A DNA stretch of 64,000 bases from Bacteroidales bacterium (GTDB lineage: Bacteria > Bacteroidota > Bacteroidia > Bacteroidales > UBA932), in contig JAFQAR010000001.1 in NCBI GenBank assembly GCA_017399905.1, forward strand, positions 62,001-126,000, in the 5' to 3' direction. Every line of letters begins with the position of its first letter. Within the stretch, counting starts at the first letter, position 1. Positions 10,485-19,068 of the stretch are shown in pieces. Under the pieces are notes generated by a model that was not told the DNA's origin, did no database searches, and saw only the letters and a program-made list of their open reading frames with translations. A program made the translations under genes and the position numbers.

Positions 10485-11657
10485 ATGAATCCTCTGATGT
10501 ATATAATTACATTGTTTTGTGTGTCATTGCTGAGTACCTGGTGGATATTCAAGTATATCCATAGGATATCAGTGCTTAAGAATATTGTGGATAATCCGGA
10601 GGAAAGAAAGCTTCAGAAGTATCCCGTTCCTGTACTCGGAGGAATTGCAGTCTTTTTCGGTATAATTGTTTCTTTGGTGTGTTCACAGGTTTTCTTTTCG
10701 AGCGCGAGTCTCTTTTCGCTTCTGGGAATCATGGTGATCATGCTGTACATCGGTACGATGGATGATATCCTTTCGCTATCTCCAGGCATCAGATTCATCA
10801 TCGAGATTATCATTGTACTGCTTCTGATTTACGGAAATGACTGTTCTATAAATAATTTCCACGGATTGTGGGGCATCTGGAAGATTCCATCCTACATTGC
10901 AGTTCCATTGACGGTCTTTGCATGTGTGGGAATCGTCAATGCAATCAACATGATTGATGGAGTCGATGGACTGATGTCCATGTATGGAATCACTACGTCG
11001 ATTCTGTTTGGTGCAGTCTTCTATAAGTCCGGTGAAGTCGATATGGCGGCAATGGCCATGATTGCGACAGGAGCAATGATTCCTTTCTTCATGCACAATG
11101 TGTTCGGAAAGAAATCAAAGATGTTCCTTGGCGACGGCGGTGCACTTATGATCGGCATCATGATGTCGGTCTTCGTGATCTACATATTGAGGGATGAGTC
11201 TTTGTGTTCTCAGGCTGTATGCAGCAATTTCGGCCTTGTACCGTTCACATTGGCCGTTCTCTCGATTCCGGTCTTCGATACATTGAGAGTCATGACAAGG
11301 AGAATTCTTCATGGTACATCTCCATTCCTTCCGGATAAGAAACATCTGCATCACATGTTCATCGGTCTCGGATTCTCCCATTTTGGAACTTCATTCAGCA
11401 TTGTCTTCCTCAATCTCGTAAATGTCCTCATATGGTGGATATCCTTCAAGCTTGGGGCTTCAGTCAATCTGCAGCTGATAGTCGTGATCGTCATGGGACT
11501 CTTCAATACATTCGTGGTATATAAGATCATGTATTGGGTCAAGAAGTATGATACAGGACTTTATCATTTCCTGTTGAAGATAGGCGAACTCACTCATGTG
11601 GAGAGGACAGGTGTGTGGGGAAGACTTAGAACTTTGTTGGATAAGAATGTAATTTGA
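10485..11657 (+). CDS. undecaprenyl-phosphate sugar-1-phosphate transferase (MraY/WecA family)
   Basis: A 390-residue polytopic membrane protein of the MraY/WecA/TagO family. It joins a sugar-1-phosphate, usually GlcNAc-1-P, to undecaprenyl phosphate on the cytoplasmic face. Diagnostic motifs are DNPEERKLQ near the N-terminus, NAINMIDGVDGL (metal-binding Asp pair), FLGDGGALMIG and the HLHHMFIGLG loop. It is likely the chain-initiating enzyme for this capsule, because no PglC/WbaP-type initiator is seen in the window. The exact sugar cannot be read from sequence; an N-acetylamino sugar made by the next genes is also possible. Confidence 0.9.
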   Translation: MNPLMYIITLFCVSLLSTWWIFKYIHRISVLKNIVDNPEERKLQKYPVPVLGGIAVFFGIIVSLVCSQVFFSSASLFSLLGIMVIMLYIGTMDDILSLSPGIRFIIEIIIVLLLIYGNDCSINNFHGLWGIWKIPSYIAVPLTVFACVGIVNAINMIDGVDGLMSMYGITTSILFGAVFYKSGEVDMAAMAMIATGAMIPFFMHNVFGKKSKMFLGDGGALMIGIMMSVFVIYILRDESLCSQAVCSNFGLVPFTLAVLSIPVFDTLRVMTRRILHGTSPFLPDKKHLHHMFIGLGFSHFGTSFSIVFLNLVNVLIWWISFKLGASVNLQLIVVIVMGLFNTFVVYKIMYWVKKYDTGLYHFLLKIGELTHVERTGVWGRLRTLLDKNVI

Positions 11658-11666
11658 TGATAGATA

Positions 11667-12875
11667 ATGATTAATATAAACCGATTCATTTCCGATTATG
11701 TTACATTCCGTCAGAAAAGCATGTTCTTGACGGATATTGAGAATCATTCTGAAGAATTACGTAATGAGGTAGAGGGAAAGAGTCTGTGCGTAATAGGTGG
11801 AGCCGGCAGCATAGGTTCATCTTTCATACGTGCCATTCTTCCATTCAGACCATCGAAACTTGTCGTGATAGATCTGAATGAGAATGGACTTGCTGAACTG
11901 ACGCGCGATTTGCGATCGACATATGGATTGTATGTTCCTGATGAATACAGAACATATACTTTGAATTTTGCAGATCCTATTTTTGCGAGAATTTTCAGGG
12001 AGGAAAAGGGTTTTGATATAGTGGCTAACTTTTCTGCTCACAAACATGTCCGCAGTGAGAAAGATAAGTATTCTGTCCAGGCTTTGATTGAAAACAATGA
12101 TATCAAAGCGAAGAAGTTCATGGATCTTCTTTGTGAATTCCCTCCAAAGCATTTCTTCTGTGTAAGTACGGATAAAGCCGCGAATCCTGTCAATATAATG
12201 GGAGCGAGCAAACGTGTCATGGAGGATATGGTCATGGCGTATTCTGACCGTTTCCCTGTAACAACTGCCAGATTTGCAAACGTTGCCTTCTCAAATGGAT
12301 CTCTGCCTGACGGTTGGATTTCGCGCTTGATGAAGAGACAGCCGATAGCATCTCCTACAGATGTGAAGAGATACTTTGTATCTCCTGAAGAAAGTGGCCA
12401 GATATGTATGCTTGCATGTATACTTGGAAATTCCGGAGAAGTTTTCTTCCCAAAACTTGGAGAGGATCAGATGATAACCTTCAGCAGCTTCTGTGAAAAA
12501 TTCCTTGAGACAGCAGGATACAATGGGCATATGTGTTCTTCTGACGCTGAAGCTAAAAGTTTTGCTCATGAACGTAAAGAAGAAGACAAGGATTATCCGG
12601 TAGTATACTTTGAGAGTGATACGACAGGAGAAAAGAGTTATGAGGAGTTCTATGTTCCGGGAGAGAAGATCAATATGGATCGTTTTTCCGCTCTAGGTGT
12701 TATAGAAGAGACACGACGTAGGAACATGAATGAAGTAGACTCTTTCTTTAAGGAACTCGAGTCTATCTTCGCTAAAGATAATTTTACAAAAGCAGAGATT
12801 GTAGAGGCACTTAAATTGTTCCTCCCGAATTTCGAACATGAAGAAAAAGGGAGGAATCTTGATCAGAAAATGTAA
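11667..12875 (+). CDS. UDP-sugar 4,6-dehydratase, soluble CapD/FlaA1-like
   Basis: A 402-residue short-chain dehydrogenase/reductase of the polysaccharide_synt_2 family. The NAD-binding loop is GGAGSIGSSFIRA near residue 43. The active-site region reads STDKAANPVNIMGASKR, with Met in place of the usual catalytic Tyr, as in FlaA1/PseB-type UDP-GlcNAc 4,6-dehydratases. It lacks the membrane domain of long CapD/PglF proteins. It is followed by a DegT aminotransferase and, two genes later, a PglD-like acyltransferase, so it probably makes a UDP-4-keto-6-deoxy sugar for a 4-amino sugar pathway. Confidence 0.85.
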   Translation: MININRFISDYVTFRQKSMFLTDIENHSEELRNEVEGKSLCVIGGAGSIGSSFIRAILPFRPSKLVVIDLNENGLAELTRDLRSTYGLYVPDEYRTYTLNFADPIFARIFREEKGFDIVANFSAHKHVRSEKDKYSVQALIENNDIKAKKFMDLLCEFPPKHFFCVSTDKAANPVNIMGASKRVMEDMVMAYSDRFPVTTARFANVAFSNGSLPDGWISRLMKRQPIASPTDVKRYFVSPEESGQICMLACILGNSGEVFFPKLGEDQMITFSSFCEKFLETAGYNGHMCSSDAEAKSFAHERKEEDKDYPVVYFESDTTGEKSYEEFYVPGEKINMDRFSALGVIEETRRRNMNEVDSFFKELESIFAKDNFTKAEIVEALKLFLPNFEHEEKGRNLDQKM

Positions 12876-12893
12876 ATTTCAAATTAGATAATC

Positions 12894-14036
12894 ATGGCTT
12901 ACAAGATACCATTGTTTAATCTCAATTTCGATGAGAGAGAAGCTCAGGCAGCTTATGATACTATAAAATCAGGTTGGATTTCGACAGGCCCTAAGAATGC
13001 TGAACTTGAGCAGATGTTCATTGACATGTGGAATGTGAAATATGCAGTCAGCATGTCTAACTGTACAGATGCACTGCATGTATGCTGCATGGTATGCGGC
13101 TTTGGCCCAGGTGATGAGGTGATCTGTCCGTCTCTAACTTTTGCTGCGAGCTGCAACTGCATAAGATATGTCGGAGCAACTCCGGTATTTGCTGATATAG
13201 TCGGACCTGACCATATTAATATTGACCCTAAGGATATAGAACGAAAGATTACTCCCAAGACTAAAGGAATCATAGTTGTCCATATGGCCGGATTCCCATG
13301 TCAGATGGATGAGATCATGGCTATTGCAAAGAAACATAATCTTAAAGTGATCGAAGATGCATGCCATGGCCCTCTTTCAGAATACAAAGGGGTAAAACTC
13401 GGTACGATAGGTGATTGTGCTGCGTACAGTTTCTTCTCTAATAAGAACATCTCGACCGGAGAAGGTGGTATGTTCATCACCAATAATGAAGAAATGGCAG
13501 CAAAGGCAAGACTTATACGTTCTCACGGAATGAGCACGATGTCGTATCAGCGTGCTTCCGGCCATGCAACTGAATATGATATAACATGCCTTGGATATAA
13601 TTTCCGTATGGATGACATCCGCGCGGCAATTGCCATTGAACAGCTCAAGAAACTTCCGAAGGATCTTGAAACACGTCTTGCTGTGCGTGCTCGATATGTA
13701 GAGCGTTTAAGCAAGGTCGATAGGGTAGCTGTGCCGTTTGCTGACAATACTGAGTTCGTTTCAAACTATATATTTCCAGTAGTGGTACTGGACTCTTCAA
13801 AAGAGCAGAGAGATGCATTAAGGGAATTCATGCATGCCGAGGGCATTCAGACGTCAGTGCATTATCCGGCTGCTCATAGGTTTTCGACATATAGGGAACT
13901 TGGTGCTGTCCTTCCTCAGACAGAATATGTGACTGAGAATGAGATTACACTACCTATGTACGCCGCTTTGACGATGGAGCAGGTTGACTTTATCTGCGAT
14001 ACGCTTGAATGTGGGCTTAAAGAAATCTATGGATAA
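12894..14036 (+). CDS. DegT/DnrJ/EryC1/StrS sugar aminotransferase
   Basis: A 380-residue PLP-dependent aminotransferase acting on nucleotide-linked keto sugars. The family signature YSFFSNKNISTGEGGM carries the PLP lysine (K184). SNCTDALHV binds the phosphate of PLP, and IEDACHG holds the conserved Asp. It starts 18 bases after the dehydratase and its end overlaps the next start by 8 bases, so the enzymes are co-translated. The likely role is to convert the UDP-4-keto sugar to a 4-amino sugar, as PglE does; the substrate is inferred from neighbours. Confidence 0.9.
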   Translation: MAYKIPLFNLNFDEREAQAAYDTIKSGWISTGPKNAELEQMFIDMWNVKYAVSMSNCTDALHVCCMVCGFGPGDEVICPSLTFAASCNCIRYVGATPVFADIVGPDHINIDPKDIERKITPKTKGIIVVHMAGFPCQMDEIMAIAKKHNLKVIEDACHGPLSEYKGVKLGTIGDCAAYSFFSNKNISTGEGGMFITNNEEMAAKARLIRSHGMSTMSYQRASGHATEYDITCLGYNFRMDDIRAAIAIEQLKKLPKDLETRLAVRARYVERLSKVDRVAVPFADNTEFVSNYIFPVVVLDSSKEQRDALREFMHAEGIQTSVHYPAAHRFSTYRELGAVLPQTEYVTENEITLPMYAALTMEQVDFICDTLECGLKEIYG

Positions 14037-15216
14037 AAAATCTATATTGGTCTTTGGAGTCGGTGAACTCCAGCAGTCTATCATTTTCCGAGCAAAAGCC
14101 ATGGGCTTGTTTGTTGTGGGAATAGATCCTTGTGCTGAAGCTGCTTGTAGAAATGATGTGGATGCATTTGAGGTGGTAGGCGGTCAGGACTATGAGGGAA
14201 CCTTGGAAGTAGCTCATAAATATGGCGTGTCTGCTATTGTGACTGCTGCTACAGATAAGCCTCTTGTCATGATGGCTAAAGTGGCAAGGGATTTGAGTCT
14301 GCCTTTCTTTACAGAAGAGACAGCTGTATGGTCAACCGATAAATTTCAGATGAAGCAGCGTTTCATGGAAGGAGGGGTCCCTTGTGCTCAAGGAAGACTG
14401 ATACATGATTCCAGTGAAGCGAAAGATCTGTTTTTCCCTGTAATATGCAAGCCTCGCGATAACTCTGGCAGCAGAGGAGTCAAGTTGTGTCAGGACCTCG
14501 CGGAACTGCAGGAGTGCATAGACGAAGCACTTCAATACTCTCGCCTTGATACAGTGTTGGTAGAAGAATTTATAGAAGGAAAGGAATATAGTATTGAAGC
14601 TCTCCATTACAATGGAAAATCAGAGGTTATTCAGTTCACGGAAAAGAGTACGACTCCTTTCCCGTACAACGTCGAGCTTGGACATATTCAGCCGGCCGCT
14701 TTGTCTGTCGAACAGAAGGATGCTATAAGGGAGATTATATGTAAGATTTCCACATGCATGAAGTTTGAAAACTGTCCGTCACATACAGAATTGAAAATCA
14801 ATGACAGAGGTGTATTTGTGATTGAGACGAGTCCGAGGCTTGGAGGAGATTACATCACTTCTGTTCTGACTCCGCTTTCTACTGGAATTAATATTGAAGA
14901 TCAGCTGTTGCGTATCGCATTGGGAGAATCAGTTGATACTGTTTCCGGACGAACTGAAAGTGCATCAGCTGTATGTTTCTTTTCTTTCCCTGAAGGAGTC
15001 GTGAAGTCTATAGATTCCAAGATGGATACTGTTTGTGATTGGCCAGGTGTCAGAAGTTTTATGTTGAAGCTAAAAGTCGGAGATACAGTCGGTAAGATTA
15101 CAAGCAGCCTGAACCGGTACGGACAATTTATTGTTGCGTCATCTGATAGAAAGCAGCTGGATTGCCTGCTTTCAGAATATAAGTCTAAGATAGAATCATT
15201 AATTACGATCGCCTAA
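14029..15216 (+). CDS. ATP-grasp ligase (carbamoyl-phosphate-synthase-like)
   Basis: The start at 14029 is chosen because the protein then begins MDKKSILVFGVGELQQS, the family's first beta-strand and glycine loop. The frame is open 45 bases upstream inside the aminotransferase. The 395-residue product has the PurK/CarB-like order: nucleotide-binding pre-domain, then ATP-grasp with FPVICKPRDNSGSRGV, VEEFIEGKEYSIEA and FVIETSPRLGGD. Such enzymes join a carboxylate to an amine or thiol through an acyl phosphate. Lying between a 4-amino-sugar aminotransferase and a PglD-like acyltransferase, it could acylate the amino sugar with an amino acid or similar acid. That role is inference. Confidence 0.8.
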   Translation: MDKKSILVFGVGELQQSIIFRAKAMGLFVVGIDPCAEAACRNDVDAFEVVGGQDYEGTLEVAHKYGVSAIVTAATDKPLVMMAKVARDLSLPFFTEETAVWSTDKFQMKQRFMEGGVPCAQGRLIHDSSEAKDLFFPVICKPRDNSGSRGVKLCQDLAELQECIDEALQYSRLDTVLVEEFIEGKEYSIEALHYNGKSEVIQFTEKSTTPFPYNVELGHIQPAALSVEQKDAIREIICKISTCMKFENCPSHTELKINDRGVFVIETSPRLGGDYITSVLTPLSTGINIEDQLLRIALGESVDTVSGRTESASAVCFFSFPEGVVKSIDSKMDTVCDWPGVRSFMLKLKVGDTVGKITSSLNRYGQFIVASSDRKQLDCLLSEYKSKIESLITIA

Positions 15217-15875
15217 TGCGTAATCTTGTAATTTTCGGAGACAGTCAGTTTGCGGAAAGGCTGTATAAATATATAGCATTGGAGAAAGTTGATCAAGTTC
15301 TTGCGTTTACTCAAGAACAAGACTTTATTACTCGTTCAGAAATACAAGGATTACCAGTAATTCCTTTTGAATCATTGTCATCAGAACTCAAAGGTGATTA
15401 TGAGGTCATTATAGGTATCGGATATAGTGGCATGAATCGTTTGAGACAATCTGTGTACAATAAATGTGTCGCTTCAGGAGCAAAGGTCGCCTCATATATC
15501 TCTATTAATGCTGTTGTATATTCAGAGCATGTTTCAGAAGGTAATTTTATTTGTCCTGGAGCAATCATCGGACCGGATGTCAGGATGGGTGTCTGCAACT
15601 TTGTAGCATCAGGTACAATATTCTCTCATGACAATGAAATCGGTAACTTCAATTTTTGCTCAACCAATGCTGTTTTAGGAGGATTTGCAAAAATCGGTGA
15701 TAATTGTTTCCTGGGACTACATTCTACAATCAGAGATGGAATCAATATAGCTGACAGAACATTGGTAGGAGCTGCAGCTAATGTTCTGGAATCAATTGAT
15801 ATTGACGGAGGAGTCTATATTGGTAATCCGGCCGTAAAACTTATTCATAAGGAATCTGTGAATACAACTCTATAA
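15216..15875 (+). CDS. sugar O/N-acyltransferase, NeuD/PglD-like
   Basis: A 219-residue protein with the NeuD/PglD layout. An N-terminal Rossmann-like domain (MRNLVIFGDSQFAERLY) binds the UDP sugar, and a C-terminal left-handed beta-helix carries hexapeptide repeats (NFICPGAIIGPDVRMG, NFNFCSTNAVLGGFAKIG). A His in ATIFSHDNEIG-like context (FSHDNEIG) is the expected catalytic base. The start overlaps the previous stop (TAATG). With the upstream dehydratase and aminotransferase it completes a PglF-PglE-PglD-like set that would give an N-acetylated 4-amino sugar nucleotide. Confidence 0.85.
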   Translation: MRNLVIFGDSQFAERLYKYIALEKVDQVLAFTQEQDFITRSEIQGLPVIPFESLSSELKGDYEVIIGIGYSGMNRLRQSVYNKCVASGAKVASYISINAVVYSEHVSEGNFICPGAIIGPDVRMGVCNFVASGTIFSHDNEIGNFNFCSTNAVLGGFAKIGDNCFLGLHSTIRDGINIADRTLVGAAANVLESIDIDGGVYIGNPAVKLIHKESVNTTL

Positions 15876-15885
15876 ATAATAAATC

Positions 15886-16833
15886 ATGAATGTCTTACAG
15901 AGTCTTAGACGTTATATGGATAATAATCCGAATCTGAAGCCATATTTGTTGATGTGGTTGCGTAAAACTACTAAAACAATTAATAAGTGGCCTGAGGAAA
16001 AATTCATTAAAGGCGTCATGGAGTGTTATGAACGTCATATGGGTTATACTTTTGATCTTCAGAATCCGGTTTTGTTCAATGAAAAACTTCAATGGTACAA
16101 GATTTATTATAAAAGAGATGACTTTGCGAATATTACAGATAAGGTATTGTTTAAGGATTATATTAAAGAACGTTTAGGTGAGGGATATACTGTTCCGATG
16201 TTTGGTTCATGGAAAACTGTATCTGAATTGCAGAGAGATTGGGATAGCTTACCGGATAGATTTGTTCTTAAATCCAATCTTCAGGCAAACTCTAGTGCTG
16301 TTATGATAATTCAGGATAAGAACCTTGTGGATTTTAGAAAAATCAGGAAAAAGCTGAAATCTTGGCTGAAGCCATGGAATACATTGCTTAATTCTTGGGA
16401 TTATAGGTTCTATAATAGTACTCCTCAAATTCTGGCAGAAGAATTCATGAAGGATGAATCTGGAGAATTGCGAGATTATAAATTCTTTTGTTTTGATGGG
16501 AATGTACCTTATTTTAGGGTTGACTATGGAAGAAGTAATCAACATCATGCTACTTTTTTCAATTCGAAATTTGAAGAGATGGATATAAGTGTTCCGGATT
16601 TTCCCAAAGAGAGGGACGTAAGAATCTCTTTACCGGAAAATATTAGAGAAATGTATTCTTTAGCTAAATCATTATCAAAAGGTTTCCCATTCATAAGAAT
16701 AGATTTTTTCTCATGTAATGGAAGATTATATCTGTCAGAGTTTACTTTTGCTCCAGGAGGAGGTGTGACACATTATCCTGATCACTTCAACAAGGAATTA
16801 GGCGATTTATTTCTATTGCCTGTACAATGCTGA
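15886..16833 (+). CDS. TupA-like ATP-grasp protein
   Basis: A 315-residue protein of the TupA-like ATP-grasp family. Visible motifs are FNEKLQWYKIYYKRDDF, TDKVLFKDYIKE, the Lys strand RFVLKSNLQANSS, a LAEEFM...GELRDYKFFCFDG block and a C-terminal RIDFFSCNGRLYLSEFTFAPGGG. TupA takes part in teichuronopeptide synthesis in an alkaliphilic Bacillus. Homologues are frequent in capsule loci and are thought to link amino acids or modify glycans. It is markedly AT-rich compared with the start of the operon. Confidence 0.85.
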   Translation: MNVLQSLRRYMDNNPNLKPYLLMWLRKTTKTINKWPEEKFIKGVMECYERHMGYTFDLQNPVLFNEKLQWYKIYYKRDDFANITDKVLFKDYIKERLGEGYTVPMFGSWKTVSELQRDWDSLPDRFVLKSNLQANSSAVMIIQDKNLVDFRKIRKKLKSWLKPWNTLLNSWDYRFYNSTPQILAEEFMKDESGELRDYKFFCFDGNVPYFRVDYGRSNQHHATFFNSKFEEMDISVPDFPKERDVRISLPENIREMYSLAKSLSKGFPFIRIDFFSCNGRLYLSEFTFAPGGGVTHYPDHFNKELGDLFLLPVQC

Positions 16834-16884
16834 TTATTGACGTTATTTTAATTTATTGATTAAATAGCTTATTATTAGGCATAT

Positions 16885-17987
16885 ATGAAACAGATGCTTC
16901 GAAATTTCCTGCGAAAAATATTTTATCAGAAGTATTATAACTGGTGGGATTCATTACATAGGAATTTACTCAATGATTCCGAAGTTAGATTAACTGAGAA
17001 GGAGAAATCTGAAGTTGATAGATTTCATCGTCGCTTTACAAATCTTAGATTAGGATATACGTTTTATGAAACATCAAAAGCTTTGGATAAGTTTGACATA
17101 AACTATATTCAGGACACTTTGTATTTTTCTTATATACTGCGTCATCTTAATCCTTATGAACTCAGTAAAGCTTTTTCAAATAAATCTTTTTATGGGTTTT
17201 ATTTCCAATCATTCCGGGCCCATTTGAACCAGTCAGAAAAATCAATAACCTATGGTATGATTCCCAAAATAACCATATTTCTGAAGAAAACGCCATTCAA
17301 TTAATTAAAGAATATAATAAGGAAATAATAATAAAGCCAACTTCTGTGACAGGAGGAGGACGAGGTATCATATTCTATCGTAATTATGATTCAGCAAGCC
17401 TAAGGACAATTCTATCCGCGTCAGGAGATAATTTTGTGGTTCAGGGTATTGTAAGTCAAAGTACAAAAACCAGTATTTTTAATCCGACTTCATTGAATTG
17501 TTTCAGGATTACGACTCTATTGTTAAATGGCAATTTTTCAGTACTCTCAAGATGTCTTAAAACAGGTGCTAAAAACTCCAAGATTGATAATATTGGAGTT
17601 AAAGATGAGGGTGGTATAATTGTAGGGATCAATGCGGATGGTAAATTTCATAAATATGGAATAACTAAAGAAGGTAAAAAGACCATACAGTCATCATGTG
17701 GGGTTTTATTTGATGGACACTATATACCTGATGAGATAGAGAAGATTGATCTGTTTGTAGAAAAATTACATGAACGTATTCCTTTCTGTGCGATGGTAGG
17801 ATGGGATATTTGTTTAGATGAATCTGATAATCCATTGTTGATAGAAGTAAACCTTTTGGAGCCCGGAATACTTTACGAGCAATTATGTACTGGCCCGATA
17901 TTCGGAGATCGTACTGAAGAAGTTCTTGATTATGTGACTAGAAATGGTGCAGTCAATATGTGGATAAATCATTTCAAACGAAGTTAA
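16885..17987 (+). pseudogene. sugar-transfer-associated ATP-grasp protein, broken by a -1 frameshift
   Basis: Two adjacent frames together form one ATPgrasp_ST protein like the intact one at 33944-35140. Frame one (16885-17304) encodes the N-terminal part and runs to SFYGFYFQSFRA. The homologous continuation PFEPVRKINNLWYDSQNN is in another frame, readable from about 17221. It carries on through EIIIKPTSVTGGGRGIIF to the C-terminal GWDICLDESDNPLLIE motif, ending at 17987. Adding one C in the run at 17219-17221 would restore a 367-residue protein. Either the gene is inactivated, phase-variable at this short run, or the assembly has an error. A GTG at 17346 could start only a truncated C-terminal half, which would lack the N-terminal domain. 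Confidence 0.8.
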
Positions 17988-18009
17988 TGTTTTTCATAAA
18001 TATTTATAA

Positions 18010-19068
18010 ATGAAGACATCGTATATTGATAAAAGGTCTATACAGATAGATAAAAGCATTCTTGATGCACTTAAAATAATGGATTCTTCAAAGACTAAAT
18101 TATTGTTTGTCTTTGAGGGAGAGAAGTTTGAAGGATTGCTTACGATTGGAGATATTCAGAGAGCAATACTTAAAGATGTCAATCTTACATCTTCTGTAGC
18201 TGTTATTCTGGATAAGAATAAAATATACGCATCAATCGATGAACCATTAGAGTCGATAAAGGCAAAAGTACGTTCTTTAAGGGCAGAGTGTATGCCTGTT
18301 CTGGATCATTCAGGTAATCTTATAAAGGTTTATTCATGGAGTGACCTGTTTGGGAATAACAGTAGATTGACCCGATCGAAGCTTGATCTTCCTGTTGTCA
18401 TCATGGCTGGAGGAAAAGGGACAAGGTTAGCTCCATTGACAAATGTCTATCCGAAACCATTGATCCCGATTGGAGATAAGACGATTGTAGAGACAATAAT
18501 GGATAAGTTTGTGATGTATGGTTGTCATGACTTCCATATATCTGTCAACTATAAAGCTGATTCGATCAAGAATTATTTTGATTTCATATCTAATCCTGAA
18601 TATAATATATCGTATTTCCAAGAGGACAAGCCAATGGGTACTGCCGGTAGCCTTCGCCTGTTGAGAGATAAGATCAACTCGACATTCTTTGTATCTAATT
18701 GTGATATTCTTATAGAAGAAGATTATGCATCGATACTCGATTATCATCGGACTAATAATAATGAATTGACAGTCGTTGCGGCAGTAAAGACGTTCTCACT
18801 CCCATATGGGACAATCATTACAGGGGAAGACGGAATACTTGAATCCATTGAAGAGAAGCCGACATTCTCTTTCAAGATCAATACAGGTCTCTATATACTG
18901 GAACCATCGTTGCTGGATGATATACCTGATGATTTTTTCCACATTACTCATCTTATGGAAAAACTTAAATCAGAGGGACGAAGAGTCGGGGTGTACCCGA
19001 TAAGTCAGAATGACTGGAAGGATATGGGAGATTGGAGCGAGTATCTTAAAATGATAAAGGTGTTGTAA
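18010..19068 (+). CDS. CBS-domain nucleotidyltransferase (sugar-1-phosphate guanylyl/thymidylyltransferase-like)
   Basis: A 352-residue protein. Residues 1-115 form a pair of CBS domains (FEGLLTIGDIQRAIL, LRAECMPVLDHSGNLI). From about 124 on there is a sugar nucleotidyltransferase domain with VVIMAGGKGTRLAPLT...PKPLIPIG, DKPMGTAGSL, SNCDILIEEDY and EEKPTFSFKINTG. The arrangement matches PtmE-like and related enzymes, which activate sugar phosphates such as glucosamine-1-P in glycan loci. It likely supplies a nucleotide-activated sugar for this capsule. The base and sugar cannot be read from sequence. Its stop overlaps the next start (TAATG). Confidence 0.85.
   Translation: MKTSYIDKRSIQIDKSILDALKIMDSSKTKLLFVFEGEKFEGLLTIGDIQRAILKDVNLTSSVAVILDKNKIYASIDEPLESIKAKVRSLRAECMPVLDHSGNLIKVYSWSDLFGNNSRLTRSKLDLPVVIMAGGKGTRLAPLTNVYPKPLIPIGDKTIVETIMDKFVMYGCHDFHISVNYKADSIKNYFDFISNPEYNISYFQEDKPMGTAGSLRLLRDKINSTFFVSNCDILIEEDYASILDYHRTNNNELTVVAAVKTFSLPYGTIITGEDGILESIEEKPTFSFKINTGLYILEPSLLDDIPDDFFHITHLMEKLKSEGRRVGVYPISQNDWKDMGDWSEYLKMIKVL

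Noticed and set aside
17346..17987. Independent 213-residue gene starting with GTG
   Set aside because: It is the C-terminal half of the frameshifted ATP-grasp gene; the homologous sequence continues upstream in the same frame without a stop past 17221.
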